A stretch of 64,000 nucleotides of DNA from CBDAPI01 sp965248635 (GTDB lineage: Bacteria; Acidobacteriota; UBA6911; RPQK01; CBDAPI01): the NCBI GenBank assembly GCA_965248635.1, contig OZ252114.1, forward strand, positions 868,001 through 932,000. The letters are read 5' to 3'. Below the pieces are notes generated by a model. The model searched no databases. It worked only from the letters and a program-made list of their open reading frames with translations, and was not told where the DNA came from. Made by a program: the position numbers and the translations under genes. Below, in pieces: positions 52,777-62,054 of this stretch (its first letter is position 1; each line of letters begins with the position of its first letter).

Positions 52777-55704
52777 ATGAAGGATGGTGGGTTGCCCCGT
52801 TTGGTTACTGGAACGCTCGTTATGTCGCTTTCATTGGCGTCCTGCGCCCCACCCGAGACAATTCACGATGGTGAGCCTTCTGAATCGGTTTCTCTGATGC
52901 CTGAACTGGACGGGGTTCGGAGGGAGCGCCTGGAGGACATCTCCGGTCGGTTTGTGACCCCCGATGGTTTCCAGGTTGAAATGGCCGCGGACCACGACCT
53001 GGTGGGCTCTGTGGTCAACATGACATTTGGCCCCCGAGGACGGCCTGTTCTGGCCCTGCTGGGCAAGGGCATTGTTTTTCTGGAGGACCGGGACGGCGAC
53101 GGTCGATTCGAGACCAAGATCGTTTTCACCTCGGAGATTGAAACCGCTCACGGTCTGGAATTTGTGGGTCCTGGAGATCTCCTGGCGCACGGTCTGGGAC
53201 CGCAGGGTACCGGCCTGTACCGGGTTCTTGACCTGGATGAAGATGACCGCAGTGACCGAATCGAACTGATCACTCCCACGCTTGGCAAGCTTGGTGAACA
53301 TGGGCCGCATGAGATCGCCCTGGGTCCCGACGGAGCCCTCTATGTCCTCTTCGGGAATCATTCTTACCCGGATGCGCCCGTCGACCCTCTGTCTGCGTCC
53401 GGGAAGCTCCAGGAGGACCATCTGCTCCCTCGCTATCTGGATCCTCGAGGCCACGCCCGGAACATCCGGGCGCCCGGTGGCACGATCCATCGTTTCGACC
53501 TGCAGACCGGGGAATGGTCCCAGATCGCTGGAGGCTTCCGGAATCCCTTTGACTTCGCTATCGACCTGAGCGGAGAGCTCTTTACTTTCGAATCCGACAT
53601 GGAGTGGGATTTCGGGCTCCCCTGGTACCGCGCCGTGCGAGTCCTGCACGTCATCCCCGGGGGCGACTATGGCTGGAGAACCGGATCCAGCAAGTTTCAG
53701 CCTTACTACATCGACACGCTGCCCAGTGTCGATGAAGTGGGTCGAGGCTCTCCTGTCGGCGTGGCGTTCTACTACCACGACGCTTATCCGGAAAAGTTCA
53801 GGGGAGCGCTCTTCATGGGCGACTGGTCGCGAGGCAGGATCCGGGTGATTTTTCCCAGCCCCAGGGGAGCTACCTACGAAGGAAAAACCGTTGACTTTGT
53901 CCACGGTGAGCCTCTCAACGTGTCTGATCTGGATGTGGGCCCCGACGGCTTCCTCTACTTCTGTACGGGAGGCCGGGAAACGACAGGTGGCCTTTTCCGA
54001 ATTCGCTACCAACCCGTTCGAACCGTTCCCGCGGCATCCAACCTCGAGAAGGTCTTACGTCAGCCCATGCCGCGCTCTGCCTGGGGGCAGGCCGAACTCA
54101 AACGATTGAAAGCTGGCATGGGGGAGCACTGGACGTCCTCACTGCGGGAGGCGGTTCTAGACGAAAGTAGGCCGTCAGAGGAGCGACAGCGGGCCCTCGA
54201 AGCCCTTCAGATTCATGGACCTGAACCGGACCTCCCCTTGCTGGTGACTCTCGTCGGGAGCGATTTGCCCGAGTTGAGATCGGCGGCGATCAAACTGATC
54301 GGCACCCTCAGTAGTCCGCTTTCAGCAACGGTTCTGACAGATTCGCTATGGGACGAGGATCTCGGTGTTGTGCGCCGGGCCGCCGAAGGACTGGTTCGCC
54401 TGGGACAAGAAAGAGAGGCTCCGGTAGAGAGAGGAGAAAATCTGCTTAGAGGGCTGTTTTCTTGTCTCGAGCACGAGGATCGTTTTGTTCGCTACAGTTG
54501 CCGGCAGGCTCTTCGCCGGGTTCCCAAGCCGGACTGGCTTCCAGTGGTTGAGCACCAGAATCCGAACGCCAACCCCCGGGCTTCGCTGGAGGCTCTTCTG
54601 GTCTGGGTCCAGAGCCTGGAAAGCGAAGAAGAAGCCGGCCGCCTTTTCAAAAAGCTCAAGCAGATTCGGGTCACGCGTCTAGGTCCGGAACCGCTTCTGG
54701 GTTATCTGCGGGTTCTTCAGCTGGCCCTGCTGCGTGATCCCCGACCGGTGCCCGGTTCGGGAGTGGCTCCCGCTCTTGGTAGACGCTTGATCCTCGAGTT
54801 TCCACATGAAGACTGGCGGATCAACCGTGAGCTCTTGAAGGTGCTCTCATTCCTCGAGGTCCCGGGGGTCGTGGAAAAGGGACTCGTCTATCTGGACTCT
54901 GATCTCTCCAGCCAGGAACAGATTCATGCAGTCTATGCCTTGCGGACTGTTGCAACGGGCTGGACCCTGGAGACAAGAAGCACCCTGATTGCCTGGTTCC
55001 TCAAAGCATGGCACTTCCGGGGCGCTGCCAGCATGGAAGGCTTCATCGGAAACCTGTGGGATTCTTCGCTGCAGCTACTCGAGCCGGACGAGCGGGAACG
55101 CGCTGAGCTGCTGAAAGACGAAGCCATGGACCAGAAGATGCGCCAGCTGGCCGCCTATCTCGCGGATGAAGATGACTCTGAAACAGAGCGAGAGTCCAGA
55201 TCCGGTGATCGGCTCAGCAACCTGAGCTTTGAAGAGCTGAGCGATTTCCTCGAGTACGACCCGACGAGTTACTCAGAGGGAGACATCGAGAGGGGTCGCA
55301 AGGTGTTTTATCTGGCCAAGTGTGTGAACTGCCACGTTTTTGGTGAGGAAGGGAGAGGCGGGGGCCCCGACCTCTCGACGGTCGTGAAGCGGTTCCGAAG
55401 ACGGGAGATCCTGGAATCGCTCATGTTTCCGTCCAGAGTGATCTCCGACCAGTATGTCTCGTGGTACGTCCGGCTCAAGAACCATGACGAGATTACCGGG
55501 ATGTTCGTGTCCGAGAGTGACGACAAACTGACGCTAATCACCGCCACCGGTGAGCGGGTAGACCTGGCCAGGGATCAGATCGAGGAGCGCCGGGAATCCT
55601 CCCTGAGCATCATGCCCGAGGGACTGATCGACAGTATGACCATGAATGACCTCGTCAGCCTGACACTGTTCCTGGAAGAGGGTGGGGAATCGTTGCAAGA
55701 CTAG
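52777..55704 (+). CDS. PVC-type haem-binding protein with propeller and HEAT repeats
   Basis: Second protein with the layout of the 42403 product. Lipoprotein signal ending in SLASC near residue 23. The propeller part (residues about 60-400) has GFQVEMAADHDLVGSVVNMTFG, EHGPHEIALGPDGALYVLFG and a FRNPFDFAIDLSGELFTFESDMEWD block. HEAT-like repeats follow, then a class I cytochrome domain with CVNCHVFGEEGRGGGPDLS near residue 849 and MPEGLIDSM at the end. The ATG at 52777 yields the lipoprotein signal; no clear ribosome binding site. It stands alone and converges with the isomerase gene (5 bp between stops). Confidence 0.88.
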   Translation: MKDGGLPRLVTGTLVMSLSLASCAPPETIHDGEPSESVSLMPELDGVRRERLEDISGRFVTPDGFQVEMAADHDLVGSVVNMTFGPRGRPVLALLGKGIVFLEDRDGDGRFETKIVFTSEIETAHGLEFVGPGDLLAHGLGPQGTGLYRVLDLDEDDRSDRIELITPTLGKLGEHGPHEIALGPDGALYVLFGNHSYPDAPVDPLSASGKLQEDHLLPRYLDPRGHARNIRAPGGTIHRFDLQTGEWSQIAGGFRNPFDFAIDLSGELFTFESDMEWDFGLPWYRAVRVLHVIPGGDYGWRTGSSKFQPYYIDTLPSVDEVGRGSPVGVAFYYHDAYPEKFRGALFMGDWSRGRIRVIFPSPRGATYEGKTVDFVHGEPLNVSDLDVGPDGFLYFCTGGRETTGGLFRIRYQPVRTVPAASNLEKVLRQPMPRSAWGQAELKRLKAGMGEHWTSSLREAVLDESRPSEERQRALEALQIHGPEPDLPLLVTLVGSDLPELRSAAIKLIGTLSSPLSATVLTDSLWDEDLGVVRRAAEGLVRLGQEREAPVERGENLLRGLFSCLEHEDRFVRYSCRQALRRVPKPDWLPVVEHQNPNANPRASLEALLVWVQSLESEEEAGRLFKKLKQIRVTRLGPEPLLGYLRVLQLALLRDPRPVPGSGVAPALGRRLILEFPHEDWRINRELLKVLSFLEVPGVVEKGLVYLDSDLSSQEQIHAVYALRTVATGWTLETRSTLIAWFLKAWHFRGAASMEGFIGNLWDSSLQLLEPDERERAELLKDEAMDQKMRQLAAYLADEDDSETERESRSGDRLSNLSFEELSDFLEYDPTSYSEGDIERGRKVFYLAKCVNCHVFGEEGRGGGPDLSTVVKRFRRREILESLMFPSRVISDQYVSWYVRLKNHDEITGMFVSESDDKLTLITATGERVDLARDQIEERRESSLSIMPEGLIDSMTMNDLVSLTLFLEEGGESLQD

Positions 55705-55709
55705 CCACG

Positions 55710-56621
55710 CTACGCATACTTATCCCGCAGGGCACTCAGGAATCTGATCGCGTCCTCCGTGACATCCCAGGCATCCGGCCAGAAACACAAATCGACGGTC
55801 CACCAGTCAGATGGGCATCCACATCGGAGCAGCTCCGGAATCAGTTCGTCGAAGTCGAGATCCCCTGTCCCGAAAGGATTGTGGGTCGAGGTCTCGTTAT
55901 TATGCAGGCTTCCATCCGAGTCGATGAGGTGGATGTGGCCGATCTTGTTTCTGAGCTTCTGCAAGAGCTCGAGCGCGCCGCCAGGCAGAGTCTCCTTTTC
56001 CCCCGGCTGACGGGCTCCCACGGTCGCACACATGTGGGCATGACAGGTGTCGTAAAGGACCCCAAAGTTGTGGTGGCCGGTATCTCTCATTTCATCTACG
56101 ATGGAAATGATCTCGGCTGGCTTGTTGAATGCGAATCCCGGCTCGAATTCCCAGGCCACCCGAATACCCCGGTCCGCCGCCATCCGGCAGCAGGTGTTCC
56201 AGGCTCTGATCACCCTTTCACGACCCAGCCCGGGTTCGACGCCAGTCGTCTCAAACACATCAGGCGGTTCCAGGGTGTCGACGCGGATGACGTCGATGCC
56301 CAGGTCCTCCGCAAAGCAGACATTCTTCTCAAACTCTGCGATGAAGGGACCACTGTCTTCGACACTGGGGAGCTTGTGCATCCACAGGTTGGCAGCCAAA
56401 CCCGAAAACTCGAGGCCGTTGTCCTCGACGAGCCGCTTCAGCCTGCTGCGGCTGGCAGCTGTGTTGTGGCTGTCGGGGTTGGGATGAGGAGTGAAAGCCC
56501 CAAACTCGATACCATCCATCCCCAGCTCACCCAGCGTCTGGACCACAGTCGTGAAATCGACAGGGTTCTTCTCATAGGGTCCAAAGCAGTAGGCCCAACT
56601 CCCGATGGATAGCTTTGTCAT
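55710..56621 (-). CDS. sugar phosphate isomerase/epimerase (xylose isomerase-like TIM barrel)
   Basis: Soluble metal-dependent TIM-barrel enzyme of the AP endonuclease 2 superfamily, 303 aa. Characteristic pieces: GELGMDGIEFGAFTPHPN near the N-terminus, VAWEFEPGFAF (metal-ligand Glu), GVLYDTCHAHMC (Asp/His ligands), IGHIHLIDSDGSLH and FDELIPELLRCG. The substrate is unknown; members isomerise or epimerise sugars, inositols and keto-sugars. The start overlaps the end of the Gfo/Idh/MocA gene (ATGA), so both act in one pathway, probably polyol or sugar catabolism. Confidence 0.9.
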   Translation of the reverse strand: MTKLSIGSWAYCFGPYEKNPVDFTTVVQTLGELGMDGIEFGAFTPHPNPDSHNTAASRSRLKRLVEDNGLEFSGLAANLWMHKLPSVEDSGPFIAEFEKNVCFAEDLGIDVIRVDTLEPPDVFETTGVEPGLGRERVIRAWNTCCRMAADRGIRVAWEFEPGFAFNKPAEIISIVDEMRDTGHHNFGVLYDTCHAHMCATVGARQPGEKETLPGGALELLQKLRNKIGHIHLIDSDGSLHNNETSTHNPFGTGDLDFDELIPELLRCGCPSDWWTVDLCFWPDAWDVTEDAIRFLSALRDKYA

Positions 56622-57610
56622 TGTGAGTCCTCTCCCGGCGCAATCATTCTTCCTTGTTCGACCGAGGTCTCGATGCTCTCGATCATCTCTTGGGCAGCCC
56701 TGGCATCATCCAGCGTTGAAAGAGGCTGCTCTCCCTCTCTAACGCAGCGGTTCACAAAGAAATCGACCTCGTTGCAAATGGAGCCAAAGTACGCAGTGTA
56801 GGTCTGCGAATGAACCGCTCCGGGCTTGAGTTCTACCCAATCGCGATAGCTGTATCTGGTAGAACCTCTGGTTCCGATCACCCGGATCTGAACCGTCCAT
56901 GGGTCGGAGGCGTGATCATCCGCTGCGAAACTTGCACAGAAGTGGGCCAGGGCCCCGTTGCTCAGCTCCAGGTTCACCATCGCGATGTCTTCCCGCTCGA
57001 GATCCTCGTAGTGCAGGGTTGCCTTGAGCGCGCTCAGGCGCACCACGGGACCTGCCAGAAAGAGCAGGATGTAACAGTGATGGGTCAGGATCTGACGGAT
57101 CACGCCCGGGTAGCGGCTGGCTATTTCCTCTGCATGGTGAATGTTATAGAGGACATAAACCAAGACCAGCTGTCCCAGGTCACCCCCCCGAATCAGATTA
57201 CGGGTGCGGATCAGACTCTCTTCGTAGATGTAATTGTGGCCCGGTACACAGAGGAGATCGCGTTCGGCAGCCAGCCGCTGCATTTCTTCGATTTCCCCGG
57301 TATCCACGCCTACAGGCTTCTCCACCAGAACGTGTTTACCCCCCTTCAGCGCCAGGCGAGTGTAATGGAAGTGAGTCTCCAGGTTGGTGAGTACGAAAAC
57401 AGCATCAATAGCGGGATCCGCGATCAGCTCTTCGGCCGTCTCGAAGCGCCGGCACCCAAAATGAGCGGCTTTCGATTCTGCTTTGGAGGCTGTTCGATTC
57501 CACAGGCCCTTCAATTCCGCACCCTGGCAGGACTGAACTGCCCGGGCGTGCAGATCGGAAACGTCGCCGGCTCCAATGAAGCCGATTCCCAGCGGGTTCT
57601 GCGAGGCCAT
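56618..57610 (-). CDS. Gfo/Idh/MocA family oxidoreductase
   Basis: NAD(P)-dependent sugar or inositol-type dehydrogenase, 330 aa. Rossmann start IGFIGAGDVSDLHARAV, then VFVLTNLETHFHYTRLAL and the family signature GGKHVLVEKPVGVD (catalytic Lys), then the GFO_IDH_MocA_C-like beta domain with the acceptor-side His in ILTHHCY. It is the first gene of a two-gene unit with the isomerase downstream. The ATG at 57610 follows a region with a decayed glycosyltransferase-like remnant and a heptad repeat. Confidence 0.92.
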   Translation of the reverse strand: MASQNPLGIGFIGAGDVSDLHARAVQSCQGAELKGLWNRTASKAESKAAHFGCRRFETAEELIADPAIDAVFVLTNLETHFHYTRLALKGGKHVLVEKPVGVDTGEIEEMQRLAAERDLLCVPGHNYIYEESLIRTRNLIRGGDLGQLVLVYVLYNIHHAEEIASRYPGVIRQILTHHCYILLFLAGPVVRLSALKATLHYEDLEREDIAMVNLELSNGALAHFCASFAADDHASDPWTVQIRVIGTRGSTRYSYRDWVELKPGAVHSQTYTAYFGSICNEVDFFVNRCVREGEQPLSTLDDARAAQEMIESIETSVEQGRMIAPGEDSQ

Positions 57611-57697
57611 AATCAGTGACTCACGTGTTCACAACTCGATTGGCGGATCCCGATTCTGATCGATCGTATGCCGCTTAGCAAGTCTACCCGGCCGTTG

Positions 57698-57718
57698 ACC
57701 GGGAACGTGAAACCTATC
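57698..57718 (-). repeat. degenerate 7-bp repeat array
   Basis: ACCGGGA, ACGTGAA and ACCTATC in 7-bp phase on the + strand, at the 3' end of the remnant gene to its right. Confidence 0.45.
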
Positions 57719-58374
57719 CCCCACAAGGCCAGGCGATCCACTCGCGGTAGCGGATTTGATTCGGCCGGTGCAGATTGCGCAGTGAAATGGTCTCCAGTCG
57801 CCAGTCACCTTCTGCACATCGTGATGTTTTTCCCAATCGCTCTTGGATCCATCCGGGATTGATCTGGTGGAGTCCCCGACGATCCGTTAGCAGGACTCCC
57901 AGGTAAAAAAGCTGCAAGTGGTCGAGAGAGTTGCGCACCAGCAGAGCGGGACCCTGGGGTCCGGCTTCCTGAGAGTGAAAGGAGGACAACAACGAGGGCA
58001 CTTCGATCCTGTTGAAGTCCTGGGCGTATAACTCCCCGTAGAACTCTCGAATCTGGTGCAAACGATCCCAATGACGAATCGTGATCGAACCTGAAGAGCC
58101 GCCGATTGCCGTCCGAATGAACCACGGTCCAGTGTTCTTCCTGGAGGGAGTTCCAATCACCTTCGAGCAGGGCTCCAGCCAGAAAATCGCCCCGGATCAA
58201 CCAGAAAGGTTCGTCGAAGTGAAGCGGATCTCCCACGGCGGAGGCCAGGCGAACCACCAGGAGGACAAGAAAAAGGAACAGAAGGGTGGCATTCCGTCCC
58301 CGGGTCTGAATAGGATATTCATCCGAAAGCGAGGCCTGTTGTGCAGTCAAGTGGATGGATTTTAACTGACTCAA
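57714..58374 (-). pseudogene. frameshifted remnant of a membrane protein, possibly a GT39-like glycosyltransferase
   Basis: From 58374 one frame gives a hydrophobic helix (LLFLFLVLLVVRLASAVG) and then HFDEPFWLIRGDFLAGALLEGDW, a pattern like the first lumenal loop of GT39/ArnT-type transferases. Sense is lost near 58130. A frame shifted by one base then reads HWDRLHQIREFYGELYAQDF, LLSSFHSQEAGPQGPALLV and on to WIQERLGKTS and RYREWIAW, a plausible C-terminus, ending at 57714. Only about 220 codons remain, so a central deletion is likely as well. Its 5' end overlaps the DUF4432 gene on the other strand. The family name is tentative. Confidence 0.4.
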
Positions 58375-59531
58375 GAAAAAAAGTCTGGAAAGACCAATGG
58401 ACTACCAGTGCCTCCGACCTGGGTCTGGAGGGCAAGCGTTTCGTGGTGGAGAAGATGACTCTCAGGGCCGGAATGAGCCAGGGAGTTGATGCAATTGAGG
58501 TCAACAATGGTGACCTGACATTTACGATTCTTCCAACCCGCGGAATGTCGATTTGGAAAGGGAGCTACCGCGGCCTTCAGCTTGGGTGGGAAGCGCCGGT
58601 AGCGGGTCCCATCCATCCCCAGTTTGTGGACCTGCTGGACCGTTCCGGTCTGGGGTGGCTGCAGGGTTTTGATGAGTGGATCGTGCGTTGTGGACTGGGA
58701 TTCAATGGAGCCCCTGGCAACGATGTCGTGCTGGACAATAATGGGAACCCGTGTGAGGTGTTCCTGAACCTGCATGGGAAGATCGCAAATCTGCCGGCCC
58801 ACTTCGTGGAGGTTCGGATTGAGCTGGAAGAGCCCTACACCATCACCGTGGCTGGCCATGTCAACGAGTCCATGCTCTTTGCCCCCCGCCTGCAGCTGCA
58901 GACTCAGATCAAGACCTGGCCCAATTCGAATCGGCTGGTCATCGAGGATGTCGTCGTGAACAGGGGCGGGATGTCGGCCGAGTTCGAGCTCCTCTATCAC
59001 TGCAACTTCGGCCCGCCCTTTCTGGGAGACGGCTCCCGACTGGTGGCCCCGCTCGAAGCCGTCCATCCTCGCGACTCGCGGGCTTCGGAAGACATCGATT
59101 CGTTCTCTCGATTTGCTGCTCCAGCCGCCGGCTTCGTCGAGCAGGTGTACTGGCTGGAGGCCCTTGCGGATGCCCGCGGTAACACGCTTGCCATGCTGCA
59201 AGACCCGGCCGGGACAAGTGCGGTTGCCGTGCGCTTCAATCAGCGCGAACTCCCCGCTCTTGCTCTGTGGAAGAATACGGGCGCACTGGAGGATGGATAT
59301 GTGACCGGGATCGAGCCGGGCACGGACTATCCGAACTGCCGGCCTTTCGAGCGCGAGAAGGGTCGGCTGGCCACTCTGGGCCCCGGCGAGTCGTTTCGAT
59401 GCCGGGTCGGTATCGAGATTGCCCAGGGCCCGGCAGAGCTCTCCCGACTGGAAGAGGAAGTCGGTTCCATCCAAGAGGAATCTCCCCGGATCAGTTCTTC
59501 ACCACATCCTGACTTGTCCACCCCGGGGTGA
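58341..59531 (+). CDS. aldose 1-epimerase family protein (DUF4432-like)
   Basis: 396-aa protein with the galactose-mutarotase-like beta-sandwich of DUF4432 proteins. Segments that mark it: LTFTILPTRGMSIWKGSYRG near residue 55, WEAPVAGPIHP, WLQGFDEWIVRCGLGFNGAP, FELLYHCNFGPPFL, and GIEPGTDYPNCRPFE. It probably acts on the anomeric form of a sugar or sugar derivative. The start is a GTG at 58341 with no strong ribosome binding site. It sits near a sugar isomerase and a Gfo/Idh/MocA gene of the opposite strand, which suggests a common carbohydrate pathway. Confidence 0.85.
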   Translation: MQSSGWILTDSRKKVWKDQWTTSASDLGLEGKRFVVEKMTLRAGMSQGVDAIEVNNGDLTFTILPTRGMSIWKGSYRGLQLGWEAPVAGPIHPQFVDLLDRSGLGWLQGFDEWIVRCGLGFNGAPGNDVVLDNNGNPCEVFLNLHGKIANLPAHFVEVRIELEEPYTITVAGHVNESMLFAPRLQLQTQIKTWPNSNRLVIEDVVVNRGGMSAEFELLYHCNFGPPFLGDGSRLVAPLEAVHPRDSRASEDIDSFSRFAAPAAGFVEQVYWLEALADARGNTLAMLQDPAGTSAVAVRFNQRELPALALWKNTGALEDGYVTGIEPGTDYPNCRPFEREKGRLATLGPGESFRCRVGIEIAQGPAELSRLEEEVGSIQEESPRISSSPHPDLSTPG

Positions 59532-59573
59532 ACCGTGTTCCCTGAGATCTGTGGCCGTCTCCCACATTCAAGG

Positions 59574-60263
59574 TCAACCCTCAATGAGGTTCTGCAACCG
59601 GACTTTCACCCGAGGCCATTCGTCCTCGATGATGCTGTAGATCACGGTATCGCGCCGGTGACCGTTCCACAACAGCATGTGCCTGCGCAAGAACCCTTCT
59701 TCACGAGCCCCGATTTTTTCCAGAGTTTTTCGCGCCGGCAGATTCCGGACGTCAGCCTTGAACTGGACTCGGACCGCTTTCAACTCTTCAAAACAGTGTT
59801 CCAGAAGCAAATACTTGGCCATGCTGTTGATCCCGGTTCCCTGACTGGCCTTGCCCAGCCAGGTGTAGCCGATCCCGAGCGCAGAGTGGTCCGGTCTGAT
59901 TTCGAAGAACCGGGTTGATCCCACGGCCTGTCCCCAGCCCTTGTCCACAATGGCAAAGGCCACCTGGTTTCCTTCTGACACTTCCAGGAGGGTCTGTTCG
60001 ATCCAGGCTTCTACCTCATCCAGACTCTTGAAGGGGGGCTGAGTTGTGTACTTCCAGATCCGTTCCTCACTGCCGAACTGATAGAGGTCGTCGGCGTGAC
60101 GGATAGAAAGGGGCTCCAGGCGTAACCATTCATTCTCGAGGGTGACGGGTCTCGCCCATGAGGAGTTTGGACCAGTTGCAGGTGAAATCTGTTTTCCGCT
60201 CTGGAGATCGGCCTTACCCAACTCGTTTCCACCGTTGCTGTCCCGCTTCGGGCCCATTTCCAC
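59574..60263 (-). CDS. GNAT family N-acetyltransferase (RimJ/RimL type)
   Basis: 229 aa. After an unusual 40-residue polar N-terminus, the acetyltransferase domain starts at VTLENEWLRLEPLSIRHADDLY. Acetyl-CoA binding region: ALGIGYTWLGKASQGTGIN, followed by KYLLLEHCFEELKAVRVQFK and RNLPARKTLEKIGAREEGFLRRHM, the usual RimJ/RimL ending. The acceptor is not predictable. No internal Met fits the domain start, so a later non-ATG start is possible. The 147-bp gap upstream shows nothing recognisable. Confidence 0.88.
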   Translation of the reverse strand: MEMGPKRDSNGGNELGKADLQSGKQISPATGPNSSWARPVTLENEWLRLEPLSIRHADDLYQFGSEERIWKYTTQPPFKSLDEVEAWIEQTLLEVSEGNQVAFAIVDKGWGQAVGSTRFFEIRPDHSALGIGYTWLGKASQGTGINSMAKYLLLEHCFEELKAVRVQFKADVRNLPARKTLEKIGAREEGFLRRHMLLWNGHRRDTVIYSIIEDEWPRVKVRLQNLIEG

Positions 60264-60410
60264 CCACTCACTGACCGATTAGCAGCCAAAAAGCATACCA
60301 TGATCGAATCCAGGGATTGGTGATGCCAGGGTCAGACTGCTTCCAGATAGTGTCTAAGAGGCGGTCGAGTACACAGGTTTGATCTGGACCTTCCTGAAGC
60401 GGGCTATCGT

Positions 60411-61511
60411 CTACTTCTGCTTCCACAGCAGACGAAGCCCAACAGTTAACAGAGGAAGGGCAAAAAGGAGCAGGAAGCCATAGGCCAGCGCCATGTACCC
60501 GCGGGCCACAAGGGCAATGATTCCAAAGCGGGACAACAGGGCGGCGGTCCCCAGAATGCTCACAGTGATCACAGTCACTTGAACTGGTCCCAGTTCACCC
60601 CGTCCAAGGTCGTTCAGATGTACGGATATGCGGTCAATGATGGCATGCGTCATTCCGGTGCTGGTTTCGATCAGAGTCCAGAAGATGACAATTCCATAGA
60701 GCGGCAGAATCCATTGCCCCGAAGCCCCGGCCAGCATGACCAACCAGGGAACCGGAGCATCGACGACCCCGGAATCGGGATAGAAACCCATGATGCAGAG
60801 ATACGTCAGGAGAAAAGGCAGTGTCGAGAAAAGCCCGGCTACAAACCCTGCCAGGACGCTCTCGCTACGCTTTTCCTGGCGGTCGAGGACAAAAAGAGTG
60901 GCCGGCAGTGCTGCCAGGTTGTAGCCGACATATAAGATCCCGGCTGTGATCGCCGCTGCCGCGCCCGCCGAGTCTGGGGTCTCTGCTTTGAAACCTTCCA
61001 GAATCCGCACTCCCCGTTGACTGAGGACCTGGTAGGCGAACATCAGATAACCGGAATACAAGACCACGGATCCCAGAGTTTTGAAGCGTTCGATGACATG
61101 GCGCCCTCCCACCATCAACGTACCGGCTACGGCGATGACCAGAACCACACCCAGCCAGTAGGGCCAGCCCAGAACCTGTTCCACAATGCTCCCCGAGGCG
61201 GAGCCGACGACTGCAACCGTGATGACTGCACTAACGACATACAACAGGTCGAAGAGTGGCCAGAGAGGGCCGATCAGCTGCCGAGTGAAGGATCTGTAGT
61301 CGTAGGATCTGGTGGCCCGGGCAACTTCGAACGCGATCGCTGACATGAGTGAAAACCCAATGAATATCAGGAGGACGCTCCACAGTCCGTAACCTCCGAA
61401 ACGGGCCCCGTACTCCACGATCTCCCGTCCCGTCGAGTAGGCCCCTCCAATCAGAACCGATTGAAAGATGATTCCCGGCAGTAAGTATCTCTGAAAAAAA
61501 GTGGAGCGCAT
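60411..61511 (-). CDS. YkvI-like membrane transporter
   Basis: Integral membrane protein with about ten helices, 366 aa. The start MRSTFFQRYLLPGIIFQSVLIGGAYSTGREIVEYG is characteristic of YkvI-type proteins of the amino-acid/polyamine/organocation fold, in which helix 1 is broken at GGAYSTGRE. Later helices (LYGIVIFWTLIETSTGMTHAIIDRI) also fit. Substrate unknown. It lies 38 bp upstream of nothing on its own strand and follows the PNPOx-like gene, which reads the same way, so the two may be cotranscribed. Confidence 0.78.
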   Translation of the reverse strand: MRSTFFQRYLLPGIIFQSVLIGGAYSTGREIVEYGARFGGYGLWSVLLIFIGFSLMSAIAFEVARATRSYDYRSFTRQLIGPLWPLFDLLYVVSAVITVAVVGSASGSIVEQVLGWPYWLGVVLVIAVAGTLMVGGRHVIERFKTLGSVVLYSGYLMFAYQVLSQRGVRILEGFKAETPDSAGAAAAITAGILYVGYNLAALPATLFVLDRQEKRSESVLAGFVAGLFSTLPFLLTYLCIMGFYPDSGVVDAPVPWLVMLAGASGQWILPLYGIVIFWTLIETSTGMTHAIIDRISVHLNDLGRGELGPVQVTVITVSILGTAALLSRFGIIALVARGYMALAYGFLLLFALPLLTVGLRLLWKQK

Positions 61512-61549
61512 GTGAATCTTCCGGGTGTGTTGCCTGCTTCCTTCCGTGA

Positions 61550-61999
61550 CTATTCGATCGGTACTTCATAGTATTCCAGCGCCCATTCCTGCATGTATCG
61601 AACCCGGGTGGGCTCGATCCGATAGATGATCAGCTCAGGGTGATCGATGGAGCCCAGAAACTGCCGCAGTAGAGGGTTGTCCTCCCAGATCTCCTGCAGC
61701 CGGTCGCGGTCGTCTTCGATCCGGGCGATGCCCGTAATCCGAACCTGGTTGTGATCCGCATCGAGATAGCAGAGTTCGACTCTCGGGTTGGCAGCAATTT
61801 CTTCTGTCTTGTGATAGCTTCGCAGGTTAGCGACGTAGACCGTGAAGCCATCCGTGCGAACTGGAGAGACCGGCCGCAGTCGAGGCTGGTCGCCGTCCAG
61901 GCTGGCGAGCTGGGGAAAGCGAGCTGCTCTCATGGCTGCGCGGGCCAGTTCCGGCACCCGGCTGGAGTCGATCTGGGTGGGGACCGGTTTTGTCATCAT
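61550..61999 (-). CDS. pyridoxamine 5'-phosphate oxidase family protein
   Basis: Small FMN-binding split-barrel protein, 149 aa. Typical pieces: AAMRAARFPQLASLDGDQPRLRPVSPV at the N-terminal strand, FTVYVANLRSYHKTEEIAANPRVELCYLD (the cofactor-binding strand and loop), and VRITGIARIEDD. It lacks the C-terminal substrate region of true PdxH, so it is more likely a general flavin- or haem-binding oxidoreductase. The frame is open further upstream, but that part is antisense to the membrane protein gene; tandem ATGs at 61999 and 61996 are the sensible start. It is divergent from the 62055 gene. Confidence 0.85.
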   Translation of the reverse strand: MMTKPVPTQIDSSRVPELARAAMRAARFPQLASLDGDQPRLRPVSPVRTDGFTVYVANLRSYHKTEEIAANPRVELCYLDADHNQVRITGIARIEDDRDRLQEIWEDNPLLRQFLGSIDHPELIIYRIEPTRVRYMQEWALEYYEVPIE

Positions 62000-62054
62000 C
62001 CAATGATAGAGATTTTGGGCCGACCTGGACAGGTGGCCGTTCAGGAGAACTGAA

